Source of the DNA: JBGUVL01 sp964370395
GTDB taxonomy: Bacteria; Bacillota_I; Bacilli_A; Erysipelotrichales; Erysipelotrichaceae
DNA length: 42,363 nt
Direction: 5' to 3'
NCBI GenBank assembly: GCA_964370395.1
Contig: CAYJIZ010000020.1
Span: 1-42,363, forward strand
Every line of letters starts with the position of its first letter. The stretch's first letter is position 1. The notes beneath the pieces were generated by a model. The model did not search any database, was not told the origin of the DNA, and saw only the letters and a program-made list of their open reading frames with translations. A program made the translations under genes and the position numbers. Shown here piece by piece: positions 14,131 to 21,840 of this stretch.

Positions 14131-16142
14131 TGAGTCATTTGTTAATTGCCTTAGCGGGAAATCAAAATTCAGGAAAAACAACCTTGTTCAATCGCTTAAC
14201 TGGAAGCAAACAACACGTAGGAAATTTTCCAGGTGTAACGGTTGAGAAAAAAGAAGGAAATGTAAAAGGGTTAAAAGGGGCAAGTATTGTAGACTTGCCT
14301 GGTATTTATTCTTTGTCACCGTATACGAGTGAAGAAATTGTCACTCGTGATTTTATTTTAAAAGACAATCCTGATGTAATCTTAAATATTGTGGATGCAA
14401 CGAATATTGAGCGAAACTTATATTTGTCACTACAATTGATGGAACTAAACAAACCGATGGTGATCGCATTAAATATGATGGATGAAGTCATTGCCAGTGG
14501 TAATAGCATCGATGTGAAAAAGTTAAGCGAAGCATTACGCGTACCTTGTGTACCTATTTCTGCTAGTAAAAATGATGGGATTGCTGAATTGTTAGATACG
14601 ATTAAGATGGTCGCAAAAGAAAGCAAAGAAGTGGTAGAACATGACTTCTGTCGTGGAGAACAACACAAAGCCATTCATGCGATCGAACATATCATTGAAG
14701 ACCATGTAGAAAAGACGTATTATCCACTACGCTTTGCTGCGACTAAATTAGTAGAAGGCGATCGTGTCATGTTCGATAGCATTGATTTACATGAAGACGA
14801 CAAAGCGATCATTGAACATATTGTCAGTGCGATGGAAAAAGCACTGGATACCGATCGTGAAGCAGCATTAGCGGACATGCGTTATTGTTATATTGAAGAA
14901 ATATGCGCAAAAGCAGTAAACAAAGTAAACGAAACAAAAGAAAAAGTACGTTCGAATAAAATCGATCGTATCTTAACGCATAAATATTTAGGAATCCCAA
15001 TTTTCTTACTTACTTTATTAGCCATCTTCGCCATCACTTTTGAGGTAGGTGGTTTGCTTCAAGGTGGTTTGGAAAATGCCATTGCTAGTATTGTTTCAAA
15101 CATCAGTCAAATTCTTACTTCACTTGGTGTTAGTGATTGGTTGCATTCGTTAATCATTGATGGAGTTTGCAGTGGGGTAGGTAGTGTGTTGTCATTCTTA
15201 CCGATTATTATAATATTATTTTTCTTCTTGTCATTATTAGAAGACAGTGGGTATATGGCACGTGTTGCCTTTGTAATGGATAAACTATTACGTAAGATTG
15301 GTTTGTCTGGTAAAAGTTTTGTGCCTTTATTGATTGGATTTGGATGTAGTGTACCTGCCATTATGGCGACGCGTACTTTAAGTAGTAGTCGCGATCGTAA
15401 GATGACAATCATCTTAACGCCATTTATGTCATGTAGTGCGAAATTGCCGATCTATGGAATGATTTGTAGTGCGTTTTTCCCACACCATACCGCGCTTATT
15501 ATGATTAGTATTTATGTGTTGGGTATGGTTGTGGCAATTTTAAGTGGATTGTTACTTAAAAATACCTTGTTTAAAGGAGCACCAGTTCCCTTTGTGATGG
15601 AGTTACCAGCGTATCGTATTCCAGATGCGAAAAGTGTTGTCCTTCATATGTGGGAAAAGGCAAAAGATTTTTTACGCAAAGCCTTTACGATTATTTTTGT
15701 AGCAAGTATGGTAATTTGGTTCTTACAAAGTTTTAATTTTCAATTAATGTTTGTTAGTGATTCCTCACAATCGATATTAGCAAGCATTGGAACGTGGTTC
15801 TCTCACTTATTTATCCCATTAGGATTTGATGATTGGCGTGCAAGTACGGCTATTATCACAGGTATTACAGCAAAAGAAAGTGTTGTATCTACTTTAAGTG
15901 TGTTAACAGGTGCGAGCAATGCTGCAGCATTGGATAGTGCGATGAATACGATTTTCACTCCATTGAGTGCTTATGCGTATTTGGCGTTCACAGTTCTTTA
16001 TATGCCTTGTGTCGCAGCTTTTGCAGCAACAAAAAGAGAGATGGGCTCTTATCGCCAAGCATTGCTTACGGTAGGATTCCAAACAGGGGTAGCATACCTT
16101 GTAGCGATGCTATTATATCAAGTTGGTTCGCTATTCTTATAG
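14130..16142 (+). CDS. feoB: Ferrous iron transport protein B
   Basis: A 670-residue Fe(II) transporter with an N-terminal G-protein domain: G1 GNQNSGKTTLFN (about 10-21), G3 DLPGIYSLSPYTSEE and G4 NMMD. A helical insertion (about 170-270) follows, then two Gate-type membrane blocks (from about residue 285 to the C-terminus). The membrane part carries GCSVPAI and the conserved CSAKLPIY segment, both typical of FeoB. GGAGGTGG precedes the start. It shares the promoter with feoA and ends at a bidirectional terminator. Fe(II) import under anoxic conditions is the expected role, fitting an anaerobe. Confidence 0.96.
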   Translation: MSHLLIALAGNQNSGKTTLFNRLTGSKQHVGNFPGVTVEKKEGNVKGLKGASIVDLPGIYSLSPYTSEEIVTRDFILKDNPDVILNIVDATNIERNLYLSLQLMELNKPMVIALNMMDEVIASGNSIDVKKLSEALRVPCVPISASKNDGIAELLDTIKMVAKESKEVVEHDFCRGEQHKAIHAIEHIIEDHVEKTYYPLRFAATKLVEGDRVMFDSIDLHEDDKAIIEHIVSAMEKALDTDREAALADMRYCYIEEICAKAVNKVNETKEKVRSNKIDRILTHKYLGIPIFLLTLLAIFAITFEVGGLLQGGLENAIASIVSNISQILTSLGVSDWLHSLIIDGVCSGVGSVLSFLPIIIILFFFLSLLEDSGYMARVAFVMDKLLRKIGLSGKSFVPLLIGFGCSVPAIMATRTLSSSRDRKMTIILTPFMSCSAKLPIYGMICSAFFPHHTALIMISIYVLGMVVAILSGLLLKNTLFKGAPVPFVMELPAYRIPDAKSVVLHMWEKAKDFLRKAFTIIFVASMVIWFLQSFNFQLMFVSDSSQSILASIGTWFSHLFIPLGFDDWRASTAIITGITAKESVVSTLSVLTGASNAAALDSAMNTIFTPLSAYAYLAFTVLYMPCVAAFAATKREMGSYRQALLTVGFQTGVAYLVAMLLYQVGSLFL

Positions 16143-16147
16143 ATAGA

Positions 16148-16183
16148 AAAAAAGCTCTTATGCATATGTATAAGAGCTTTTAT
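16148..16183. terminator. Bidirectional terminator, feoB / aminotransferase
   Basis: AAAGCTCTTAT (16151-16161), loop GCATATGT, ATAAGAGCTTT (16170-16180), flanked by A-run and T-containing tract. The aminotransferase stop codon overlaps its right edge. Confidence 0.85.
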
Positions 16184-17319
16184 AATGTTTGAATAAAATT
16201 TTCGATGCGTTGCAATCCTTCTTTTAAATCTTCATCACTGCATGCATACGAAAGTCGAATGTAATGATCGCAGTGTTCACCAAAATAACGACCAGGAACA
16301 ACACATACCTTTGCTTCGTGCAATAATCGATAGGCAAAGTCATACGAATTCATGTTGAACTTCGAAATGTCGATGAACAAGTAGAAAGCACCAGCTGGTG
16401 GGGTAATTGAGATACCCATCGCATTTAATCGTTCACAAGCGAAATCACGGCGTTTGCGGTATTGTTGAATCATCTTCACATTACTTGAAGCTAAAGCAGT
16501 AAGCGCTGCTTGTTGCACAAAGCTAGAAACACAACTGACATAGTAAGCATGTGTTTTTACGATATGTTTCGCAATTGACTTGTCTGCGCAACAATATCCA
16601 ATACGAAATCCTGCCATCGCGTACGCTTTTGAAAACGATTGAATCATAATGATTTTTTTACGTTCTTTTTGTTTTGTTACAAAGTTAGGAATGTCCTCAT
16701 AGATGATTTCATCGTAAATGTTGTCACAGATAACAAAGATATCACGATGCTCAATGCATTTTAAAATGGCTGCAATACTTTTTTCATTAAATACAGCACC
16801 TGTTGGATTATTTGGTGAAGTTAAGATAATCGCTTTTGTTTTCTCAGTGATTGCTTTTTCTAGTGCTTGCTCATCAATTTGAAATGCATTGTCACATGTA
16901 TTCAATCCAACATACTTTGCATCGTATAGTGAAACCAATGGCTGGTATGCAGGGTAGGCAGGTTCCGGTACGATTACTTGATCTCCTTTATTAAGGATGG
17001 TGCGTAGTACAACACTTAATGCTTCACTTGCTCCCATCGTAACAATAATCTCATTTTCATCGTATTTAACACCATAGCGCAAATACACATCATCACTAAT
17101 TTTCTTACGTAATTCTTCGTTTCCGGCATTGGTGCTATAACGTGTTACGTTTTTATCTAGGGCACGACGTATCGCTTTTTTAATTGTCATGTCACAATTG
17201 AAGTTAGGTTCACCTAACGTAAACTTGATACAACCATCAATAGTTGAAGCCATATCATTGAATTGACGAATTCCACTCACTTCAATTTCGGTTACATTTT
17301 TATTCAATCTATGTTCCAT
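16180..17319 (-). CDS. PLP-dependent aminotransferase class I (AspC/PatA-like)
   Basis: A 379-residue fold-type I aminotransferase. It has FTLGEPNF near the N-terminus, MGASEAL for cofactor phosphate contacts, the SPNNPTGAVF loop, CDNIYDEIIYED, and the PLP lysine in SFSKAYAMAGFRIGY; the C-terminal YIRLSYACSDEDL carries the substrate-carboxylate Arg. Relatives include aspartate aminotransferases and PatA, so the amino acid is not fixed by sequence alone. AGGAGGT precedes the ATG perfectly, and a TGATATACT extended -10 lies at 17353-17345. It is a single-gene transcript. Confidence 0.9.
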   Translation of the reverse strand: MEHRLNKNVTEIEVSGIRQFNDMASTIDGCIKFTLGEPNFNCDMTIKKAIRRALDKNVTRYSTNAGNEELRKKISDDVYLRYGVKYDENEIIVTMGASEALSVVLRTILNKGDQVIVPEPAYPAYQPLVSLYDAKYVGLNTCDNAFQIDEQALEKAITEKTKAIILTSPNNPTGAVFNEKSIAAILKCIEHRDIFVICDNIYDEIIYEDIPNFVTKQKERKKIIMIQSFSKAYAMAGFRIGYCCADKSIAKHIVKTHAYYVSCVSSFVQQAALTALASSNVKMIQQYRKRRDFACERLNAMGISITPPAGAFYLFIDISKFNMNSYDFAYRLLHEAKVCVVPGRYFGEHCDHYIRLSYACSDEDLKEGLQRIENFIQTL

Positions 17320-17344
17320 AATTGACCTCCTAACGCTTATTAGT

Positions 17345-17353
17345 AGTATATCA
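17345..17353 (-). promoter_or_regulatory. Extended -10 promoter of the aminotransferase gene
   Basis: On the minus strand TGATATACT (17353-17345) is a TGn extended -10. No convincing -35 is visible at 17 bases. The transcript would have a leader of about 20 bases with AGGAGGT. Confidence 0.5.
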
Positions 17354-17441
17354 CATATTCAAAATAGACAGTGTGTGAAATAACCGGAAATGCCATCCAA
17401 ATTTTGAAAATGTTGAAAAATTGACAATTTTAGTTAACGTA

Positions 17442-17470
17442 TTGTAGTGGAACATTATTTTTGGTATAAT
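17442..17470 (+). promoter_or_regulatory. Promoter of yebC
   Basis: TTGTAG (17442-17447), spacer 17, TATAAT (17465-17470) with TGG in front (extended -10). The start of transcription near 17477 rules out the earlier in-frame ATG at 17447. Confidence 0.75.
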
Positions 17471-17500
17471 AGGCAAGTAAATTTGGAAGGTGATGAAACA

Positions 17501-18223
17501 ATGGGTAGACATTTCGAAGTCCGTGCTGCGTCAATGGCTAAAACAGCTGCAGCAAAAGCAAAAGTATATTCAAAACATAGTAAGGAAATTTATATTGCCG
17601 CAAAGAATGGGGAACCTGATCCTGAGATGAACACTGTATTAAAACAGTGTATTGATAAAGCGAAAGCAAACCAAGTACCAGCGGATGTTATTAAAAGAGC
17701 AATCGAGAAAGCCAAAGGTGGAGCAGGAGAAGATTATGCCAGCGCTACTTATGAAGGGTTTGGTTCTGGTGGAAAAGCAACCATTGTAATTGAGTGTTTA
17801 ACGGATAATACAAACAGAACAATTGCTGATTTACGTGGAGCATTCAACAAATCAAAAGCGAAAATGGGTGTGAGTGGAAGTGTATCATTCAACTATGAAG
17901 CGGTTGGAATGCTAGTCGTTAAATTTGCTGATGAAGATGCGATGTTAGAATCGTTATTAATGGCTGATGTGGATGTAAAAGAAATTACGATCACAGATGA
18001 GTACATGGAAGTGCAAGTAGCACCACAAGACTTATACAAAGCCAAAGAAGTAATCGATGAATTAATTAGCGATGTCACTTACGAAGTGTTAGAACAAACG
18101 ATGATACCAAATGAATACGTTACATTAGAAGGTGATGATTTAATGTTGTTTGAACGTTTGCTAACATTAGTTGATGATTGTGATGATGTACAAAATGTAT
18201 ATCATAATGTAGAGAATTTATAA
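17501..18223 (+). CDS. YebC/PmpR family protein (TACO1-like)
   Basis: A 240-residue protein of the YebC family. It starts MGRHFEVRAASMAKTAAAKAKVYSKHSKEIYIAAKNG-like, followed by DKAKANQVPADVIKRAIEKAKG and YEGFGSGGKATIVIECLTDN, all diagnostic. Older work calls these transcription regulators; newer evidence links YebC and mitochondrial TACO1 to translation through proline-rich stretches at the ribosome. ATG 17501 was chosen over 17447 because GGAAGGTGATG lies ahead of it and the promoter lies between them. It is monocistronic, with a terminator directly after. Confidence 0.93.
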   Translation: MGRHFEVRAASMAKTAAAKAKVYSKHSKEIYIAAKNGEPDPEMNTVLKQCIDKAKANQVPADVIKRAIEKAKGGAGEDYASATYEGFGSGGKATIVIECLTDNTNRTIADLRGAFNKSKAKMGVSGSVSFNYEAVGMLVVKFADEDAMLESLLMADVDVKEITITDEYMEVQVAPQDLYKAKEVIDELISDVTYEVLEQTMIPNEYVTLEGDDLMLFERLLTLVDDCDDVQNVYHNVENL

Positions 18224-18224
18224 G

Positions 18225-18245
18225 AAAGAGCCTAGCTCTTTTTTT
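18225..18245 (+). terminator. Intrinsic terminator after yebC
   Basis: AAAGAGC-CTA-GCTCTTT (18225-18241) followed by T4, starting right after the stop. Confidence 0.85.
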
Positions 18246-18260
18246 GTTTCTTTGTGTGTT

Positions 18261-18275
18261 TTTGTATGGTATGAT
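18261..18275 (+). promoter_or_regulatory. Extended -10 promoter of the GNAT gene
   Basis: TGGTATGAT (18267-18275) is a TGn extended -10, 29 bases before the start codon. No good -35 is seen; the position falls in the T-rich end of the preceding terminator. Confidence 0.45.
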
Positions 18276-18303
18276 TAGGTATATTTTTAAGGGAGAGTTG
18301 CTT

Positions 18304-18795
18304 ATGGTAGAAATAAAACAAGCGAAAGAAAAGGACATCGCTTGCATCGAAGCGATGTATTTAAAAAAGATTAGGCAGTTGGCAAACAAAGGGTTGCACC
18401 AATGGAATGAAGAAGAAGTAATGTGGGATACATTAAGTAAAAGTTATACGATAGATGAATTTTTTATCGTCTACGAAAACCAACAAGCAATAGGAGGTTT
18501 TATCGTGGTGGACTACGATCCTACTTATTGGTTGCATGACAAGCCAAAAGAAGCACTGTACATTCATAAAGTAATGGTGTTGGACGAAGTACAGAAACGA
18601 GGGATTTCAGACCAAATCCTTGATTACTTTAAATTACTAGGAAAAAAACGAGGATATGATGTTGTAAAGCTTGACGTACGTGAAAACAAACCGATGCTAC
18701 GTGCCTTTTATGAACGCAATGGATTTCAACTTAAGGAAATTGTTGATTTAAAGAAAGGGTATTTAACTTGCCTCTACGAATACAAACTAAAATAG
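18304..18795 (+). CDS. GNAT family N-acetyltransferase
   Basis: A 163-residue GNAT acyltransferase. It has an N-terminal IKQAKEKDIACIEAMYLKKI, the central beta strands FFIVYENQQAIGGFIVVDY, an acetyl-CoA loop region VMVLDEVQKRGISDQILDYF (the usual Q/RxxGxG/A appears as QKRGIS), and a C-terminal KLDVRENKPMLRAFYERNGFQL. It transfers an acetyl group to an unknown amine; the W after Q in LHQWNEE is common in a Firmicutes subgroup. ATG 18304 follows GGGAGAG; the upstream frame extension overlaps the promoter. The stop codon lies in the shared terminator hairpin. Confidence 0.87.
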   Translation: MVEIKQAKEKDIACIEAMYLKKIRQLANKGLHQWNEEEVMWDTLSKSYTIDEFFIVYENQQAIGGFIVVDYDPTYWLHDKPKEALYIHKVMVLDEVQKRGISDQILDYFKLLGKKRGYDVVKLDVRENKPMLRAFYERNGFQLKEIVDLKKGYLTCLYEYKLK

Positions 18796-18820
18796 AAGCC
18801 ATTTGGCTTCTATTTCTTTT
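18790..18820. terminator. Shared bidirectional terminator containing both stop codons
   Basis: AAATAGAAGCC (18790-18800), loop ATTT, GGCTTCTATTT (18805-18815) followed by CTTTT. The GNAT stop TAG (18793-18795) and the tmcAL stop TAG (18812-18810, minus) both lie inside the stem. Confidence 0.85.
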
Positions 18821-19919
18821 CGACATAAATTGGTCTTTGTAATTCTGATTGCACTAATTTAATTTGCTCACGATTGCTTAGTGGATAAGCATAAATGTTC
18901 GCTGCTCTTAATTCCATTTCGCGATATGGCTTTGGTACTTGCGTAAATTTAGAAGCGATGGTCACTTCCTCGTTTTTACTCAATTGCTTTAAGTACTGTT
19001 TTCCTTTTTCATTGTATGCTAATACACGCAAACAAGTAATCGCTGGTAAACTATCCGCTTGTACTTTGGTTGTTTGCATCATCAGATGAATCAGAGTTCT
19101 TTGAATACGTGAGCGTGTATAACGCTTGGATACACAAGAAGAGATAAAGTCTTCGTAATTGTTTGCAATCCTGATATTTTTGATTAAGTTGTTTTCAATC
19201 CCTTCATCCATTAAAAACAATTTGCTTAATGCTTCTGGTGTCATTGTAGTAAGCAACGCTTTGATTAATGGGTAGTAACGATTCATCGCAAAGGTTGCAG
19301 TTAACTTTTGCATTGGTGTTTGATCTGAAAAATCAAGATTTTGCTGAATCGCTTTACGAATTGAGGTTGCACTACTAAATGTTTCGGACAAATCTTCTTC
19401 ATGATAATTGTTCGTTCTTTGAATTGTATAAGGAGTAATTTTTGATCCTTGTATCTCTTTGATATAATTGATTCCTAAAATATCATTTGGATTCAACATA
19501 CCATAAATTTGTTCGTATGCTTTGCTACTCGACAATCCTTCTTTAATAAACTCACAATAACTACTGCTGTCAATGTTCGCAAGTTTTTCTAAGATTTCGA
19601 TATTGTTGCTTTCACTACCAAACACAATCGCATCGACATCTGCTAGTTTCAAGCAATCGATTCCACCTTTCGCAAAGTAGTTAGCACTTTGTGTTGCGTA
19701 GATAAATGGTAATTCAAAGACGATGTCGACACCGTTTTCAACCGCAACTTTCGCACGTTCCCATTTATTGATGATTGCGGGTTCTCCGCGTTGCACAAAA
19801 TTTCCTGACATAACACATACGAGTACGTCGGGATTTGTTAGTTTTCTTGTTTCTTTAATATGATGAATATGCCCATTATGAAATGGGTTGTATTCACAAA
19901 TGATACCTGTAACCTTCAT
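18810..19919 (-). CDS. tmcAL: tRNA(Met) cytidine acetate ligase TmcAL (YlbM)
   Basis: A 369-residue enzyme that makes N4-acetylcytidine at the wobble base of elongator tRNA(Met) from acetate and ATP. It opens with the nucleotidyltransferase-fold motif GIICEYNPFHNGHIHHI, then VLVCVMSGNFVQRGEPAIINKWERAKVAVENGVD-type residues and FGSESN. The family always begins MKxxGIIxEYNPFHNGH, so ATG 19919 is the start. Oddly there is no ribosome binding site: TATAAT lies only six bases upstream, so the mRNA should begin at or next to the A of ATG. In Bacillus the gene adjoins DUF177-rpmF; here a nucleotidyltransferase gene lies between. Confidence 0.93.
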   Translation of the reverse strand: MKVTGIICEYNPFHNGHIHHIKETRKLTNPDVLVCVMSGNFVQRGEPAIINKWERAKVAVENGVDIVFELPFIYATQSANYFAKGGIDCLKLADVDAIVFGSESNNIEILEKLANIDSSSYCEFIKEGLSSSKAYEQIYGMLNPNDILGINYIKEIQGSKITPYTIQRTNNYHEEDLSETFSSATSIRKAIQQNLDFSDQTPMQKLTATFAMNRYYPLIKALLTTMTPEALSKLFLMDEGIENNLIKNIRIANNYEDFISSCVSKRYTRSRIQRTLIHLMMQTTKVQADSLPAITCLRVLAYNEKGKQYLKQLSKNEEVTIASKFTQVPKPYREMELRAANIYAYPLSNREQIKLVQSELQRPIYVEKK

Positions 19920-19925
19920 ATATAG

Positions 19926-19955
19926 ATTATAGCGCAAAGTAAAATAGAACTACAA
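19926..19955 (-). promoter_or_regulatory. Promoter of tmcAL, leaderless arrangement
   Basis: On the minus strand TTGTAG (19955-19950), spacer 18, TATAAT (19931-19926), then six bases and the ATG at 19919. No purine-rich ribosome site fits between them. Confidence 0.65.
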
Positions 19956-20002
19956 GAGATTTTTACTTGTAGAGCAATAAAAGTGAGGATTACTTTTCTA
20001 TG

Positions 20003-20030
20003 TTGCTTTCGTATCGTTTCATGGTAAAAT
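20003..20030 (+). promoter_or_regulatory. Promoter of the sugar nucleotidyltransferase gene
   Basis: TTGCTT (20003-20008), spacer 16, TAAAAT (20025-20030) preceded by TGG (extended -10). Transcription would begin about 25 bases before the start codon. Confidence 0.6.
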
Positions 20031-20062
20031 AATAATTGAGAGTTTGAAAGGAACAGATAAAT

Positions 20063-20974
20063 ATGAAAGATCCAATTTTAGTTGTGCTAGCGGCAGGGAT
20101 GGGAAGCCGTTATGGAGGGTTAAAACAAATTGACCCAATTGGTCCTAATGGAGAAATAATTTTAGAGCTTAGTGCATTTGATGCGATTCGTGCAGGGTTC
20201 AAAAAAATTGTGTTTATCATTAAACACGAAATTGAAAAAGACTTTAAAGAAGCAATTGGTAATAAAATTAGCGAACAATGCGAAGTGGAATATGTTTACC
20301 AAGACATTACCAAATTACCAGAAGGTTGTGTGATTCCTGAAGGACGTGTAAAACCATGGGGAACAGCACACGCAATTATGTGTTGCAAAGGTGTGATTGA
20401 TGCACCATTCGCTGTGATTAATGCAGATGACTACTATGGTGTTAGCGGATTTCAAACATTATATGATTTCCTAACAACAAGTAGCGATGAAGAAGAGTAT
20501 GCGATGGTGGGTTACACATTAGCAAACACAGTAAGTGAATATGGAAGTGTTGCTCGTGGTGTTTGTAACCATGAAAATGGAAAACTGACAAACGTAAGAG
20601 AATTAACTAAGATTGAAGTACATGGTGATGTGATTGAACATACGATGGACGAAGGAGTCACTTGGGAAGAATTAGCAAAAGATTCTTTGGTTTCAATGAA
20701 CATGTGGGGATTCAAAGAAAATGTGATCGAACGTTTTGAATCACGTTTCCAACAATTCTTTAAAGAAGAAGTGCCAAGCAACCCATTGAAATCGGAATAT
20801 TTTATTCCTGTGGAAATCGGTAGAATGCTGAAAAATAATGAGATTAGTGTAAAGATGTTATCCAGCCAAGATAAATGGTATGGAGTGACTTACCAAGAAG
20901 ATAAACCAATGGTAAAAGAGGGAATTGCAAAGCTGATTTCAGAGGGTAAATATCCGCAACCTTTATGGAAATAA
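20063..20974 (+). CDS. Sugar-phosphate nucleotidyltransferase-like protein
   Basis: A 303-residue NTP_transferase-fold protein. The N-terminal VVLAAGMGSRYGGLKQIDPIGPNGE is the nucleotide-binding signature loop with the GxGxR-like GMGSRYGGLKQ, and VINADDYYG carries the metal-binding Asp. KPWGTAHAIMCC matches the sugar-nucleotide pyrophosphorylase GTAHA motif. The family transfers NMP to a sugar phosphate; this branch, shorter than GlmU or RmlA homologues and usually uncharacterised, has no assigned substrate. AAAGGA precedes ATG 20063. It stands alone between tmcAL and the DUF177-rpmF operon, with no sugar-phosphate or polysaccharide genes beside it. Confidence 0.85.
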   Translation: MKDPILVVLAAGMGSRYGGLKQIDPIGPNGEIILELSAFDAIRAGFKKIVFIIKHEIEKDFKEAIGNKISEQCEVEYVYQDITKLPEGCVIPEGRVKPWGTAHAIMCCKGVIDAPFAVINADDYYGVSGFQTLYDFLTTSSDEEEYAMVGYTLANTVSEYGSVARGVCNHENGKLTNVRELTKIEVHGDVIEHTMDEGVTWEELAKDSLVSMNMWGFKENVIERFESRFQQFFKEEVPSNPLKSEYFIPVEIGRMLKNNEISVKMLSSQDKWYGVTYQEDKPMVKEGIAKLISEGKYPQPLWK

Positions 20975-20986
20975 GCAGTGTTTACG

Positions 20987-21006
20987 CAAACATTTAAAAA
21001 TGTTTG
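20987..21006 (+). repeat. Perfect inverted repeat overlapping the DUF177-rpmF promoter
   Basis: CAAACATTT-AA-AAATGTTTG, 9+9 bases, runs into the -35 TTGACT (21004-21009). A further TGTTT at 20979-20983 gives an alternative TGTTT-ACGC-AAACA pairing. There is no T-run, so it is unlikely to be a terminator; an operator is more plausible. Confidence 0.55.
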
Positions 21007-21032
21007 ACTTTACTACACATTTTACATATAAT
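21004..21032 (+). promoter_or_regulatory. Strong promoter of DUF177-rpmF
   Basis: TTGACT (21004-21009), spacer 17, TATAAT (21027-21032): near-consensus, as expected for a ribosomal protein operon. Confidence 0.8.
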
Positions 21033-21061
21033 AATATGGCGGACAACGTGAGGTGATTCTT

Positions 21062-21580
21062 TTGAAATGGTCAAAAAGCGAATTATTGAATAGTCCAAAT
21101 GAAACGGTAACATTTGATGATGCTATTACATTTGAACCGCAAGTATTTGCGAAAATAAACCATTTAAGAGGGCTTCAAGATGTGGAAGTAAGCGGAAAGC
21201 TACATTATGATACGACTTCAGATTTGGCGACATGTGAATTTGAGGTAGATGGTGTTATGATTGTACCTTGTAGCATTACAAACGAAGACGTGGAATATCC
21301 ATTTCATTTAGATGCAATCCAAACTTATGCTTTTCATAAAGTAAGCAAAGAGGATGACATTGAAGAAGTGAAAGGTGATGTTGTTGAACTTCTACCAAGC
21401 ATTTTCCAGCATATTATACTAGAGATTCCTTTGAAGGTTGTCAAAGAAGGAATCAAGGAATATCCGAAAGGAAATGGTTGGGAAGTTGTCAGTGAGGCAG
21501 ATTACGTTACAGAGAAAAAAGACGAAATCGATCCTCGATTAGCAAAATTAAGAGAATTTAAGATAGAAGAAGATTCATAG
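21062..21580 (+). CDS. DUF177 (YceD/YlbN) family protein
   Basis: A 172-residue YceD family protein encoded directly before rpmF, its universal position. Motifs include VSGKLHYDTTSDLATCEFEVDGVMIVPCS, where relatives have VxCxRCL; here the double Cys is mostly lost, leaving one in CEFEVDG and one in VPCS. The C-terminal DPRLAKLREF is typical. Members are linked to 23S rRNA/L32 handling in plants and bacteria. The start is probably TTG 21062: AGGTGAT sits eight bases ahead and the protein then begins MKWSKSEL, as in Bacillus; GTG 21053 lies within that binding site. It is in an operon with rpmF. Confidence 0.88.
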   Translation: MKWSKSELLNSPNETVTFDDAITFEPQVFAKINHLRGLQDVEVSGKLHYDTTSDLATCEFEVDGVMIVPCSITNEDVEYPFHLDAIQTYAFHKVSKEDDIEEVKGDVVELLPSIFQHIILEIPLKVVKEGIKEYPKGNGWEVVSEADYVTEKKDEIDPRLAKLREFKIEEDS

Positions 21581-21590
21581 GAGGTATATC

Positions 21591-21758
21591 ATGGCAGTAC
21601 AACAAAGACGTGGGTCAAAAACAAGAAAAGCGAAAAGAAGAACACACTACAAATTAGCTGCACCTACTTTAGTTAAGTGTCCATCTTGTGGTGAATACGC
21701 TAGACCACACAGAATGTGTGAATGTGGTCAATACAACGGAAAACAAATCACAGAATAA
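21591..21758 (+). CDS. rpmF: 50S ribosomal protein L32
   Basis: A 55-residue protein missed by length filters. It begins MAVQQRRGSKTRKAKRR, then LAAPTLVKCPSCGEYARPHRMC and ends GQYNGKQITE. L32 binds 23S rRNA domain I at the base of the large subunit. The zinc-ribbon pairs are C30-P-S-C33 and C43-E-C45; the second pair is CxC with one residue fewer than the usual CxxC. This is the zinc-binding (C+) type by cysteine count. AGGAGGT lies ideally before ATG 21591, ten bases after DUF177. A terminator follows six bases after the stop. Confidence 0.95.
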   Translation: MAVQQRRGSKTRKAKRRTHYKLAAPTLVKCPSCGEYARPHRMCECGQYNGKQITE

Positions 21759-21763
21759 TAGAG

Positions 21764-21783
21764 AAGAGCGATTGCTCTTTTTT
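21764..21783 (+). terminator. Intrinsic terminator after rpmF
   Basis: AAGAGC-GATT-GCTCTT (21764-21779) followed by a T-run. Confidence 0.85.
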
Positions 21784-21806
21784 ATTTTCTTTTTTTATAA
21801 TTAAGG

Positions 21807-21812
21807 TATAAT
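21807..21812 (+). promoter_or_regulatory. -10 box of the murT-gatD operon
   Basis: TATAAT at 21807-21812, 29 bases before the murT start codon. No clear -35 is present at 16-18 bases. Confidence 0.5.
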
Positions 21813-21840
21813 AAATAAGTAAGTGAAATGAGGAAACAGT

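Noticed and set aside
17447..17500. Longer yebC start
   Set aside because: The ATG at 17447 is inside the -35 region of a clear TTGTAG-17-TATAAT promoter.
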